In this document: in pieces, positions 41,438-50,739 of the stretch
Layout of the letters: every line of letters starts with the position of its first letter
Position numbering within the stretch: the stretch's first letter is position 1
Source: an uncultured Bacteroidota bacterium
Lineage (GTDB): Bacteria; Bacteroidota; Bacteroidia; Chitinophagales; Chitinophagaceae
Direction: 5' to 3'
NCBI GenBank assembly: GCA_903829015.1
Contig: CAIKOJ010000170.1
Location: forward strand, 1-54,215
Length of the DNA: 54,215 nt
Notes under the pieces: model-generated
Told to the model about the DNA's origin: nothing
What the model saw: the letters and a program-made list of their open reading frames with translations, nothing else
Databases searched by the model: none
Made by a program: the position numbers and the translations under genes

Positions 41438-42075
41438 ACAATAGACTTCACAGATCGGTCAATGTGTATTTTGTCGCACCATTTTTGATATGGGTTATAG
41501 TGGGCGGTATACTACTGATGACACTGAGTAAAGCGACATTATTCTTTGGAATAAACGGCCACTATTCACACTTTGCCGATGTGTTCATGTTTTATGTTAC
41601 ATGGTTCGGTCAGGCTGAAATAATTATTCCTTTTCTTCTGTTTTTGATGGTTTTCCGCAAATTCCGGAACTGGGGGTATTTTATTACTGCTTTGTTATGC
41701 AACATTATACCTTTTTTCATTCAGCAAGGGCTGAAGTACTGGCTTAACGAACCCAGACCGAGAACGCTCTACCGGGGTATGCCGGGCATGCACTTTCTTC
41801 CGGAATGGCCTGAGCTCTTTTCCAGCAGTTTCCCGTCAGGGCATACGGTGGGCGCATTCAGTTTCTTTTGTTTACTGTCGTTGCTGCTGGATGCGAGATA
41901 CCGTATATTTGGTTTGTTGTTTTTTGTTCTGGCTCTTTTTGTTGCCTATTCTAGGATATACCTAACAGCACATTTTTTTAATGACGTATACTTTGCAAGT
42001 ATTATTGGCACCGTGTCCACAACGCTTATTTATGCGTTTATGGAAAAAAGGACCACAAGCTTTAACAGGAAATAA
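41434..42075 (+). CDS. PAP2 family membrane phosphatase
   Basis: The 213-residue membrane protein has the three PAP2 motifs: KYWLNEPRPR (Lys101, Arg108), FPSGHTVGAF (His137) and SRIYLTAHFFND (His180, Asp184). The active site faces the periplasm and such enzymes remove phosphates from lipid pyrophosphates such as undecaprenyl pyrophosphate or lipid A. It starts at TTG 41434, overlapping the LptF/G stop by four bases, so the two are coupled. With GT39 downstream this suggests LPS or lipid-carrier processing. Confidence 0.9.
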   Translation: MNNRLHRSVNVYFVAPFLIWVIVGGILLMTLSKATLFFGINGHYSHFADVFMFYVTWFGQAEIIIPFLLFLMVFRKFRNWGYFITALLCNIIPFFIQQGLKYWLNEPRPRTLYRGMPGMHFLPEWPELFSSSFPSGHTVGAFSFFCLLSLLLDARYRIFGLLFFVLALFVAYSRIYLTAHFFNDVYFASIIGTVSTTLIYAFMEKRTTSFNRK

Positions 42076-42087
42076 CAAACGGTATTT

Positions 42088-43758
42088 ATGCAAAAAGTAT
42101 TCCCTTATGCCTTCATTTTTGTAGCTGCGGGATTGTTATTTTTCTCTTTTCTGGGTCATGTTCATCTCTTCGATTGGGATGAGATCAATTTTGCCGAGTG
42201 TGCACGCGAAATGATCGTATCAAAGGACTACCTGCGTGCCCAAATTGACTTTATGCCCTTCTGGGAAAAACCACCATTCTTTATCTGGATGCAGGTTCTT
42301 TCGATGAAAATATTTGGCGTTGGGGAATTCGCTGCTAGGTTTCCTAATGCGCTTACCGGAGTCATTACATTGGTTTCGGTATATTATATTGGCAAACGGG
42401 TACACAATGAGAAGATAGCTTTCTGGTGGTCTTTGCTTTTTGCTGCTAGCTGGCTGCCACATATTTATTTCAAATCAGGCATTATTGATCCTGTGTTCAA
42501 CCTGTTCATTTTCGCAGCATTTTATCAGATATGGACATTAAAGTCGTCTAAACAACCCACTCTTCATGCGGCAGCTGCAGGACTGTTACTGGGAATGGCA
42601 GTACTTACTAAGGGTCCGGTTGCTATACTAATTGCAGTGATCTCATTAATAGCCTATTTGGTCATTAACAGAGGATTAAATGGCTACAAGGTCAAGCACC
42701 TTTTTCTTGTTGCGCTAACGGCTTCTATACCTATGCTTTTCTGGATGGCAGCAGCTGTGGCCAGCCACGGAATCGCCTACGGCAAATGGTTTATGTCTGA
42801 ATTTGTTACTTATCAGATCAGGTTGTTCAGTACTGAAGATGCCGACCATGGCGGACCCTTTTTCTATCATTTTATAGTACTGTTGATAGGGTGTTTCCCT
42901 GCATCAATATTCCTTTTTCAATACATAGGAAAACGAAATACAGGACAACCAAAAACCAATGATTTCACACGGTGGATGTGGATCCTTTTTTGGGTAGTGT
43001 TGATACTCTTCTCAATTGTAAAAACCAAAATCGTACATTATTCATCTCTTTGCTATTTCCCGCTCACCTACCTTGCGGCGTTGCAGTTGGCACAGTTGAG
43101 CTACGATCCGCGGAAATTTAAAAAATCGGTAAAGGTATTGTTGCTGAGTATAGGCACAATAGTATCAATACTCATTGGCGCGCTGCCGCTTGTAGGTTTG
43201 TACAAACAAAAGCTGATCCCTTATATCGAAGATCCCTTTGCAGTAGGCAACCTGGCCGCAGATATACCATGGAGCGGCATAGAGTGCTGCTGGGGCATTT
43301 TGTATCTTGTGGGAATATGGATCTCGGCCATGTACATGAGGAAAAATTTCCGGAACGGCATGATTGCACTGTGTGTATGCCAGATAATAATTATTCAGGT
43401 GGCGGTTATACATTTCACGCCAAAGGTTGAGGGGTACACTCAAAGAGCCGCAATAGAATATTTTCAGGGGTTTGAGGGGAAAGATGTTTATGTAAAACCG
43501 CTGGATTATATGAGCTACGCACATTTGTTCTATTCCAATAAATCAGCCACAGCAAATCAGAATTATTACTCCTATAAGCACAACAATAAGGGCGAGGCTA
43601 CCTCGCCGGAGGCAAATGAAGGTTGGTTACTGACCGGCAATATCGATAAGCCTGCTTACTTTATCTGCAAGATCCAGGATAAAAAGAAGTTTTTGGCAAT
43701 GTCTCAATTAGAACAAATAGGTGAAAAGAACGGCTTTGCTTTTTTTAAACGAAAATAG
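42088..43758 (+). CDS. GT39 family glycosyltransferase (ArnT/PMT-like)
   Basis: The 556-residue membrane protein starts with a helix and the catalytic-loop motif HLFDWDEINFAECAREM (Asp29, Asp31, Glu32), the signature of GT-C enzymes such as ArnT. About a dozen membrane segments follow, and the C-terminal ~130 residues are soluble and periplasmic. These enzymes move sugars from undecaprenyl-phosphate carriers onto lipid A or proteins. It is 12 bases after the PAP2 gene, so the three-gene run is probably one operon acting on lipid A or a lipid carrier. The acceptor and sugar are unknown. Confidence 0.9.
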   Translation: MQKVFPYAFIFVAAGLLFFSFLGHVHLFDWDEINFAECAREMIVSKDYLRAQIDFMPFWEKPPFFIWMQVLSMKIFGVGEFAARFPNALTGVITLVSVYYIGKRVHNEKIAFWWSLLFAASWLPHIYFKSGIIDPVFNLFIFAAFYQIWTLKSSKQPTLHAAAAGLLLGMAVLTKGPVAILIAVISLIAYLVINRGLNGYKVKHLFLVALTASIPMLFWMAAAVASHGIAYGKWFMSEFVTYQIRLFSTEDADHGGPFFYHFIVLLIGCFPASIFLFQYIGKRNTGQPKTNDFTRWMWILFWVVLILFSIVKTKIVHYSSLCYFPLTYLAALQLAQLSYDPRKFKKSVKVLLLSIGTIVSILIGALPLVGLYKQKLIPYIEDPFAVGNLAADIPWSGIECCWGILYLVGIWISAMYMRKNFRNGMIALCVCQIIIIQVAVIHFTPKVEGYTQRAAIEYFQGFEGKDVYVKPLDYMSYAHLFYSNKSATANQNYYSYKHNNKGEATSPEANEGWLLTGNIDKPAYFICKIQDKKKFLAMSQLEQIGEKNGFAFFKRK

Positions 43759-43973
43759 ATGACTGGTTACAACAGTTCTTTTTTTGATTGAATCGGCCAA
43801 CTTATTCCTGTAAAAATTAGCTATTTCACAAAGCTTTTGCCCGTTAAATATCCCCTGTTGTTTGACCTTGGTCCAATAATATTACCCTAATTATATTATT
43901 TTATTTTTTTAGAAAAACGACTGGAAATAGGGAAAAAATAATATTTTTAGTGCGTTATCAAATATGAAGCTTC

Positions 43974-44555
43974 ATGCAATTTGAAAAGGTAAAGAAGTAT
44001 ATACTTGGAAGGCTCAAAAAAAAACTAACAAAAAACTTAACTTACCATAGTCTTGAACACATTAAGGACGTATATGCAGCAGCTGAGCAACTGGCCTCTC
44101 TCGAGAAAATAAACGAAGAAGATAAACGCCTGTTACTAACTGCCGTGTTATTCCACGATTCGGGATTTTTGTTTTCTCAGAAAGATCACGAAAAACTATC
44201 CTGCGATTTAGCCAGGCAGCATTTACCGGAGTTTGATTATTTGCCGGAAGAAATTGACCGTATTTGCGGTATGATAATGGCCACTCAGATTCCTCAGAAT
44301 CCTCAAAACAAACTAGAGGAGATCATTTGCGATGCAGACCTTGATTATTTGGGTCGGGAAGACTTCTTTAACATTGGCGACAAGTTATTTGGGGAGCTGG
44401 TAATGTATGGCATTATAGACGATGAGCATGAATGGAATAAATTACAAGTTCGTTTTCTAGAGAAGCATCATTATTTTACAAAATCTGCTAAGAAACTAAG
44501 AAGAGAAAAGAAGGCAGAAAACCTGCTTTTGGTCAAGACGAAGATTAAGAAATAA
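43974..44555 (+). CDS. HD domain protein
   Basis: The 193-residue soluble protein has the HD phosphohydrolase residues: an early His (25 or 29), FHDSG with His61-Asp62, and a later DADLDYLG with Asp120 and Asp122. These bind two metal ions in phosphohydrolases of nucleotides or cyclic nucleotides. The N-terminal 20 residues are basic and the last ~30 are lysine-rich (KKLRREKKAENLLLVKTKIKK). The upstream 215 bases are A/T-rich and hold no TAnnTTTG. Its stop codon overlaps the YitT start by one base, so the pair is translationally coupled. The substrate is unknown. Confidence 0.85.
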   Translation: MQFEKVKKYILGRLKKKLTKNLTYHSLEHIKDVYAAAEQLASLEKINEEDKRLLLTAVLFHDSGFLFSQKDHEKLSCDLARQHLPEFDYLPEEIDRICGMIMATQIPQNPQNKLEEIICDADLDYLGREDFFNIGDKLFGELVMYGIIDDEHEWNKLQVRFLEKHHYFTKSAKKLRREKKAENLLLVKTKIKK

Positions 44556-45436
44556 TGATCAAACTAATAAAAAATTTACTGGAGAATCTACAGGATTTTG
44601 TTTACACAACTGTTGGTGTGCTGTTCTGTAGTTTTGCACTTAAAGGTTTCCTGGTACCGAACGGAGCGCTCGATGGAGGCGTTACAGGTATATCACTACT
44701 GATCCATGAGATTTACCATGTAAATATTGCATTGGTCATCGTCCTTATTAATATACCTTTTCTTATTGTAGGCGCAATACAACTCAATTTGAGGTTCGCT
44801 CTCAAAACCTTTGGCAGCATTGTCCTGCTTGCGTTGTTTCTCGAATACCTCCCTTTCCCCCTGATCACAGACGACAGAATTCTCGTTTCTATTTTCGGTG
44901 GTTTTTTCATGGGTACGGGTATCGGAATGGCAATGCGCGGCGGTTGCTCCATCGATGGGCTTGAGGTAGTTGCTTTGTACACGTTGAAAAAAAGTAGTTT
45001 CACTATCAGTGAGATCATTCTCGGATTTAACGTGATAATTTTTGTTTTTGCTGCATTCAAGCTTGGCCTTGAAACTTCCCTTTATTCTATGCTTACCTAC
45101 TATGTGGCTTCAAAGACCATTGACTATGTAATTGAGGGGCTCGAAGAATACACCGGTGTTACGATTATATCGGGTGAGAGCGAAAAGATGAAAGAACAAC
45201 TGGTTCTGCATATGGGCAAAGGCATAACAATTTACAAGGGCGAAAAAGGCTTCCTGAAAGACAACTTCCACCATCACGAACCATGTGACATAGTCTTTAC
45301 CGTTGTTACCAGACTGGAAGTGAGAAGATTGAAAAACCTGGTACACTCAATAGACCCACGTGCTTTTGTATTTACCAACACGATCAAAGAAGTTGCTGGA
45401 ACGGGCGGAGTTGTAAAACACAGAAAAGGTCATTAA
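44555..45436 (+). CDS. YitT family membrane protein (DUF161 and DUF2179)
   Basis: The 293-residue protein has about five helices from residue 15 to ~200 (TVGVLFCSFALKGFLVPNG onwards), with the family motif GALDGGVTGISLLIHEIY and RGGCSIDGLEVVALYTLKK. A soluble C-terminal DUF2179 domain (~205-290; GKGITIYKGEKGFLKDN) follows. YitT proteins are predicted permeases of unknown substrate. It overlaps the HD gene by one base, so both probably act in one process, but none is known. Confidence 0.9.
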   Translation: MIKLIKNLLENLQDFVYTTVGVLFCSFALKGFLVPNGALDGGVTGISLLIHEIYHVNIALVIVLINIPFLIVGAIQLNLRFALKTFGSIVLLALFLEYLPFPLITDDRILVSIFGGFFMGTGIGMAMRGGCSIDGLEVVALYTLKKSSFTISEIILGFNVIIFVFAAFKLGLETSLYSMLTYYVASKTIDYVIEGLEEYTGVTIISGESEKMKEQLVLHMGKGITIYKGEKGFLKDNFHHHEPCDIVFTVVTRLEVRRLKNLVHSIDPRAFVFTNTIKEVAGTGGVVKHRKGH

Positions 45437-45473
45437 TGTAAAAAAAGTGCCTGTATTTACCATTACGTAGAAT

Positions 45474-45481
45474 TATATTTG
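45474..45481 (+). promoter_or_regulatory. Bacteroidota-type -7 element (TATATTTG)
   Basis: This TAnnTTTG match ends 20 bases before the glyA start at 45502. Confidence 0.6.
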
Positions 45482-45501
45482 CTCTAACAAAAAAAGAAAT
45501 T

Positions 45502-46779
45502 ATGCAAAAAGATACTGCCATATTTAACCTGATAAACGAAGAACTTGGTCGCCAGCGTAGGGGATTAGAACTAATCGCTTCTGAAAACTTTACGAGTTTG
45601 CAGGTAATGCAGGCTATGGGTAGCGTTATGACCAACAAATACGCCGAAGGATACCCGGGCAGGCGCTATTACGGAGGTTGTGAGGTGGTAGATATCAGTG
45701 AGCAGCTCGCGATTGACAGAGCAAAGGAAATGTTTGGCGTGGACTATGCCAATGTGCAGCCGCATAGTGGCAGCCAGGCCAATACAGCCGTAATGCTGGC
45801 CGTTCTGCAACCCGGCGACACCATACTAGGGCTGGACCTTAGCATGGGTGGACACCTAACGCACGGCTCTCCGGTAAGCTATTCCGGTAAACTTTATAAT
45901 GCCATTCATTATGGTCTGGTAAGAGAAACCGGGTTGGTTGACTATGACGACATGGCTAAGAAAGCAGCAGAACATAAACCAAAACTCATTATTTGCGGTG
46001 CATCAGCTTATAGCCGCGACTGGGATTATGCGCGCATACGTGCGATTGCAGACAGCGTGGGTGCGCTGGTAATGGCAGATATTGCCCACCCTGCCGGCCT
46101 TATCGTTAAAGGCCTTCTGAGCAGCCCGTTTGAACATTGCCATTTTGTTACTACAACAACTCATAAAACATTGCGTGGCCCCCGTGGTGGTTTGGTGATG
46201 ATGAAGCGTGATTTCGAAAATCCTTTTGGACAAAAGGGACCTAAAGGAGAGATCAGGATGATGAGCAACCTATTGGATATGGCAGTATTCCCCGGAACAC
46301 AGGGTGGTCCGCTGGAGCACGTGATTGCCGCTAAAGCAGTTGCGTTTTATGAGATTCTGGACGAGTCATTTACTGTTTATGCTAAACAGATCGTTTCTAA
46401 CGCTCAGGCTATGGCTGCGGCATTTACAAACAAAGGGTACAACATTGTGTCAGGCGGCACCGACAATCACCTGATGCTTATAGACCTACACAACAAGAAC
46501 ATTACAGGTAAGAAAGCAGAAAACACACTCGTAAAAGCCGACATTACCATCAACAAAAACATGGTTCCTTTCGACGACAGGTCTCCGTTTATTACTTCGG
46601 GTATCCGTGTGGGCGTGTCAGCAATGACTACCCGAGGACTGAAAGAATCAGATATGCAGCAGATCGTTAACTGGCTCGACAAAGTAATAATGGCACCAGA
46701 TGATGAGCAATTACTGGCATCAGTAAGAGGCGAAGTAAATGAGTTCATGTTGAACTTCCCCCTTTACCCCGAAATTTAG
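45502..46779 (+). CDS. glyA: Serine hydroxymethyltransferase
   Basis: The 425-residue enzyme shows the full SHMT pattern: [53 protein letters not shown] and the PLP lysine in [14 protein letters not shown] (Lys222). It interconverts serine and glycine with tetrahydrofolate, supplying one-carbon units. It is monocistronic, with its own -7 element. The length is normal. Confidence 0.98.
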   Translation: MQKDTAIFNLINEELGRQRRGLELIASENFTSLQVMQAMGSVMTNKYAEGYPGRRYYGGCEVVDISEQLAIDRAKEMFGVDYANVQPHSGSQANTAVMLAVLQPGDTILGLDLSMGGHLTHGSPVSYSGKLYNAIHYGLVRETGLVDYDDMAKKAAEHKPKLIICGASAYSRDWDYARIRAIADSVGALVMADIAHPAGLIVKGLLSSPFEHCHFVTTTTHKTLRGPRGGLVMMKRDFENPFGQKGPKGEIRMMSNLLDMAVFPGTQGGPLEHVIAAKAVAFYEILDESFTVYAKQIVSNAQAMAAAFTNKGYNIVSGGTDNHLMLIDLHNKNITGKKAENTLVKADITINKNMVPFDDRSPFITSGIRVGVSAMTTRGLKESDMQQIVNWLDKVIMAPDDEQLLASVRGEVNEFMLNFPLYPEI

Positions 46780-46797
46780 GTGCGTTTTTGCCTTTGA

Positions 46798-47370
46798 CTA
46801 TTGGTGCTTGCTGAGCAATATTATTGCACCCTCTTTGTCTACGCGAGTATCTTTTACTGATTGCTTAATGTAATCGCTGATATCAGCCTTCTCTGCATAG
46901 TTGAAGGCTGTTTTGCCATTTTTATCTTTTACTTCGGCCTTTGCTCCTTTACTGAGCAATAGTTCTATTACATCGAGTTTTGCATTTTGTGCTGCAAGCA
47001 TTAGTGCTGTAACGCCTTCGTTTGATATTGCGTTCACATCGGCACCATAGTCAATAAGGATTGAGCAAATTGTCTTGCCACTATAATAAGCACATGCAAC
47101 CATCAAAGGAGTTCGACCTTTCGGCGACTTTGGTTTGTCTGCCGTAGCACCATGCCTTAACAAAAATGAAACCGACCACACATCTGCCCATCGGCAGGCG
47201 TTCATGAGTGCAGATGTACCGGATGCATCAACAGCATTTACATCTGTACCCTTTTTGATCATTTCGCTAGCCGCAACTGAGTCCTTACTATTAAGTAACG
47301 AAGAAAGCGTCTGCGCATACCCAGATTGCGCAAAAAGGACTGAGAGAAAAACTATAACTACTTTTTTCAT
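46798..47370 (-). CDS. Secreted ankyrin-repeat protein
   Basis: From ATG 47370 the protein has 190 residues with a signal peptide (MKKVVIVFLSVLFAQSGYAQ); the ORF extends upstream to 47409 without a signal, so the inner start is preferred. Four or five ankyrin repeats follow, for example GTSALMNACRWADVWSVSFL, GRTPLMVACAYYSGKTICSI, GVTALMLAAQNAKLDVIELL and GKTAFNYAEKADISDYIK. Ankyrin repeats bind other proteins; an exported copy points to a periplasmic or surface scaffold. It is next to and convergent with glyA. Confidence 0.88.
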   Translation of the reverse strand: MKKVVIVFLSVLFAQSGYAQTLSSLLNSKDSVAASEMIKKGTDVNAVDASGTSALMNACRWADVWSVSFLLRHGATADKPKSPKGRTPLMVACAYYSGKTICSILIDYGADVNAISNEGVTALMLAAQNAKLDVIELLLSKGAKAEVKDKNGKTAFNYAEKADISDYIKQSVKDTRVDKEGAIILLSKHQ

Positions 47371-47424
47371 ACAGACAATTTTACAATTCGCTTTTTGACT
47401 CGCTTTCAATTGAGCCGGATTAAT

Positions 47425-49959
47425 TTACCCTTTCGGATCCAGTGCCTTTGATATCCTGAAAACCATGTCCTGCAGATGATACTTACTCATCTTATCTTTC
47501 ATAGATGGAATCGCAGCTGCAATTTCAGATTTCAATGCCACCAACTGACCTCGTGCCACAGAAATTGCATCAGAATTCTTAGTATAAAAAACAGTTAGCG
47601 GCACACCTCCATTACCTGACGGCGGATTGTTGATCACGTCTACCAATGCCTCAACATAAGCCTTCTGCAAATGTCTTCTGTTTCCATCAATTACCTTCCG
47701 GGTTGCCAATTCTCCCCATATACCCTTTTTCACGTCATCCATCATCTTATCGAGTGTATACGTTTGTTGCTCACCGAAGCGGTTGCTGTTCACAGACATA
47801 CGGTTCATTCTGCCACCAGACAGTAAACTCTTAAGAATATTCACCTGAAGGAAGTTAACAGCCTCTGGAACAACAGGATTATTGATCTTGTTCAGAATCT
47901 CTCTATCCATCAGCCAGTTTGGCGTCTCAAACAAATTATTGTTGAGAAAAACCACAGCCTGTTCTTGTCTGTCCCTCGGAACCGGCTCGTACACATTTTC
48001 CCCAGCCTGCTCCACACTTTTTGGCGACTCATAAACGCCACCCACATTCTTCAGCACATGGCCCATATAACGACTAAACTGCTGCACCAGGGCATTGTAC
48101 ATTTCTTTTAAATTCTCATACTTATCCGCATCTTCTTTGGTCCACTCAGGCAGTTTAGCAACGATCCGTTTCATGTTTTTAATACCGTATTCACTTGCTT
48201 TCACGCTGTTATCTCCCAGATCTTCTGTCTGCGAACGTGGGTCAAAAGGATTTGATTCGGTACCAAACCACAAACGAGGATTGGCCTTAAGGCTGTCAAC
48301 TATCCACTTATTAGTAATTAGTTTGTCTTCCTTTTCGTCTTTCGCAAAACTCTCTTTGTATCCCCATTGAATGGCCCACATATCATACTCCCCTATCCTC
48401 GGAAACAAACCGGTTTCACTGATATTATCCTCTGGCTGAGCTACGTAATTAAACCTCGCATAATCCATAATAGAAGCAGTGTGTCCATGCGCTTCTACCC
48501 AAGCCTTATCACGCAATTTTTCAACCGGAGTGCGGCTGCTGCTACCCATATTATGCCTGAGGCCGAGGGTATGCCCAACTTCGTGAGATGAAACGAACCG
48601 GATCAATTGACCCATCAATTCATCGTCAAATTCCATCTTCCTCGATCTTGGATCAACCGCTGCGGTTTGGACCATGTACCAGTCATGCACCAGTTTCATT
48701 ACGTTATGGTACCAACCTATGTGACTCTCTAATATTTCACCACTTCGTGGATCATGCACATTGGGGCCGTAAGCATTCGGGATATCAGAAGGCAAGTACC
48801 TCAGCACTGAGTATCTGGCATCTTCAAGGTTCATTGATGAGTCCTTCTCATTCCATTCTTCAGCACGAATAGCGTTTTTATACCCGGCACGTTCAAAAGC
48901 TTTTTGCCAGTCGTTTACGCCCTGAATCAAATACGGCCTCCACTTTTTAGGTGTTGCAGGATCTATATAATAGACAATAGGCTTTTTAGGTTCTACCAGT
49001 TCTCCCCTCTTCCATTTCTCTATATCTTCCGGCTTAGGTTCCAGCCGCCAATGTACAATGAACTCCTGCGCATCCGCCTTTTGCTGTTTATCATCATACT
49101 CATCAAACTGGTCAGAGAAAAAGCCAACCCTCGGATCGTACATCCTTTTCTTCATTGGCACTTTCGGCAGCAGAATAAACGAATTATTCATCTCCAGCGT
49201 TACCGCATTGGCTTCGTATGCAGCAGGCAATGTTGTGGAAGGAAAAGGATTTGCCCCACCCGACATCGGGAATGCCGGAGTAGAATTGAACGTTCTTACT
49301 ACTCTTACTTCTGTATTAATTGGGTAACTGTTAATATTGAGAATGTAACTGCGGTCGTTTATTTGCCCGGACAGGTTGAACCTCTTCTTCGTAAATTCAC
49401 CAAGGCTTATCGGCTGATTGTCTCCTTTGAAGTAATCTGAAACGTCAATAACTACCGACCCGGAATCTTTGCCGATCGCCTTTATCTCGAACGCCTGAGC
49501 TATCGGATTGAGATTAGAGTTGGTAACCGCCTTATAAATCTCATTGGTCGAATCTGCTACACTGATCACAGTAACTACTCTCAAAAACACATTGTTAGAC
49601 GGACCCTTTTCCCAAACTACTGTTTGGTAGTTAACCATCTCACCGGCATAAATGCCTCCCCCTCCGGCGGTTTTACTATATCGTGTGGTGACGATCATTT
49701 CACGTTTCAACAATGAGTCCGGGATTTCAAAGTACCACTTATCATCAACCTTATGTACCGTGAGCAATCCTCGTTTTGTGATCGCTTTATCGGTAATCAC
49801 CTTCTCATAAGGCTTAGGACCTTTTTTCGAAGCACTATCTGCCGATTTCTGTGCTACAACAGGATTAGAAGGTGCAGGGTTTCCTTTTTTGTTTTTATGC
49901 CTGGCAGTGGCAGCAAGCACCGTGCACATCAGTGCCGGAACGATGAAATACTTTTTCAT
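47425..49959 (-). CDS. Secreted zinc-dependent metalloprotease (zincin)
   Basis: The 844-residue protein has an N-terminal signal (MKKYFIVPALMCTVLAATA), an N-terminal DUF5117/DUF5118-like region, and a metzincin site SSHEVGHTLGLRHN: His459, Glu460, His463 and His469 fit HExxHxxGxxH. A conserved ASIMDYARFNYVAQPED follows, with a Met-turn. The C-terminal part (~550-844) is the family's DUF4953-like region. These Bacteroidota metalloproteases are thought to be periplasmic or outer-membrane; some are linked to gut or soil peptide use. It is monocistronic, followed by the ankyrin gene 54 bases on and perhaps cotranscribed with it. Confidence 0.92.
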   Translation of the reverse strand: MKKYFIVPALMCTVLAATARHKNKKGNPAPSNPVVAQKSADSASKKGPKPYEKVITDKAITKRGLLTVHKVDDKWYFEIPDSLLKREMIVTTRYSKTAGGGGIYAGEMVNYQTVVWEKGPSNNVFLRVVTVISVADSTNEIYKAVTNSNLNPIAQAFEIKAIGKDSGSVVIDVSDYFKGDNQPISLGEFTKKRFNLSGQINDRSYILNINSYPINTEVRVVRTFNSTPAFPMSGGANPFPSTTLPAAYEANAVTLEMNNSFILLPKVPMKKRMYDPRVGFFSDQFDEYDDKQQKADAQEFIVHWRLEPKPEDIEKWKRGELVEPKKPIVYYIDPATPKKWRPYLIQGVNDWQKAFERAGYKNAIRAEEWNEKDSSMNLEDARYSVLRYLPSDIPNAYGPNVHDPRSGEILESHIGWYHNVMKLVHDWYMVQTAAVDPRSRKMEFDDELMGQLIRFVSSHEVGHTLGLRHNMGSSSRTPVEKLRDKAWVEAHGHTASIMDYARFNYVAQPEDNISETGLFPRIGEYDMWAIQWGYKESFAKDEKEDKLITNKWIVDSLKANPRLWFGTESNPFDPRSQTEDLGDNSVKASEYGIKNMKRIVAKLPEWTKEDADKYENLKEMYNALVQQFSRYMGHVLKNVGGVYESPKSVEQAGENVYEPVPRDRQEQAVVFLNNNLFETPNWLMDREILNKINNPVVPEAVNFLQVNILKSLLSGGRMNRMSVNSNRFGEQQTYTLDKMMDDVKKGIWGELATRKVIDGNRRHLQKAYVEALVDVINNPPSGNGGVPLTVFYTKNSDAISVARGQLVALKSEIAAAIPSMKDKMSKYHLQDMVFRISKALDPKG

Positions 49960-50096
49960 TGAAATCTGTTAATAAAATAAACAAATAGTATAACCGGTAG
50001 ACAAGATTGAAATCCTCAGTTTCTAGTCCACACATATCAACACCCATTTCCGAGTATTGAACTTTTAAAAATACTCCTGATCAAAAACGAAACTTA

Positions 50097-50522
50097 CTAC
50101 TCTTCTTCGTAACCAAACTTCTTATTAAGCACACTAACGATCAGCCTGATAGATTCTTTGGTGAGGGGCTTAATCAGATAGTATTCCACATTGGTATTTG
50201 TTTGAGCACGCATCATGTCATTCTTATTGATCGATGATGACAAAATATGCACCTTTACTTTATCCTTTATACTCTGGCTTAGTTGATCAAATTCATCCAG
50301 AAACTCCCAGGCATTCATGATCGGCATGCTGATATCAAGGAGTACTATAACTTTTTCATCATTTTGTTTCGAATATCTTTCAACAATACAGTCTAATCCG
50401 TCTTTGGCATTAATAAAGTCGGTGACGATTGCTTCAGGAAATGTCTTTTCTATTATCCTGCGGCAAAGCTTGTTGTTTATAACGTCATCATCAATAATAA
50501 TAAAATCCCGAAATTGGCCCAT
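50097..50522 (-). CDS. Stand-alone response-regulator receiver domain
   Basis: The 141-residue protein is a single CheY-like receiver: FIIIDDDVINNKLCRRIIEK (acidic pocket near Asp11-Asp13), VIVLLDISMP with the phosphoacceptor Asp63, HILSSS and a late YYLIKPL with the conserved Lys. It has no output domain, so it acts through protein interactions, as in phosphorelays. No kinase is adjacent. A near-consensus -7 (TACTTTTA) is just upstream. It resembles the many lone receivers in Bacteroidota that pair with unlinked hybrid kinases. Confidence 0.93.
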   Translation of the reverse strand: MGQFRDFIIIDDDVINNKLCRRIIEKTFPEAIVTDFINAKDGLDCIVERYSKQNDEKVIVLLDISMPIMNAWEFLDEFDQLSQSIKDKVKVHILSSSINKNDMMRAQTNTNVEYYLIKPLTKESIRLIVSVLNKKFGYEEE

Positions 50523-50690
50523 TGGTCCTTAATCTTTGGGCTAAAAGTAAATAATTCTCAACTAATTTTCCTCGTTTTAAAGAGAGTTTGTCCATCTTTA
50601 AAAAATATTATTTTCCAGACCATTCAAGGTACCGCAAAAATATTATGGTTGGAGCCGATTGAATTGTTGCAACACTTCAATAAAATGAAA

Positions 50691-50716
50691 GCGGCTTTCA
50701 TTTTATTGAAAGCCGC
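50691..50716 (-). terminator. Intrinsic terminator after the surface protein
   Basis: GCGGCTTTCA and TGAAAGCCGC pair around TTTTAT; read on the minus strand the hairpin is followed by TTTCATTTTATT, a T-rich tail. A second perfect hairpin overlaps it at 50678-50708. Confidence 0.8.
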
Positions 50717-50739
50717 CCGCAAATTCTATATTAGAAAAA

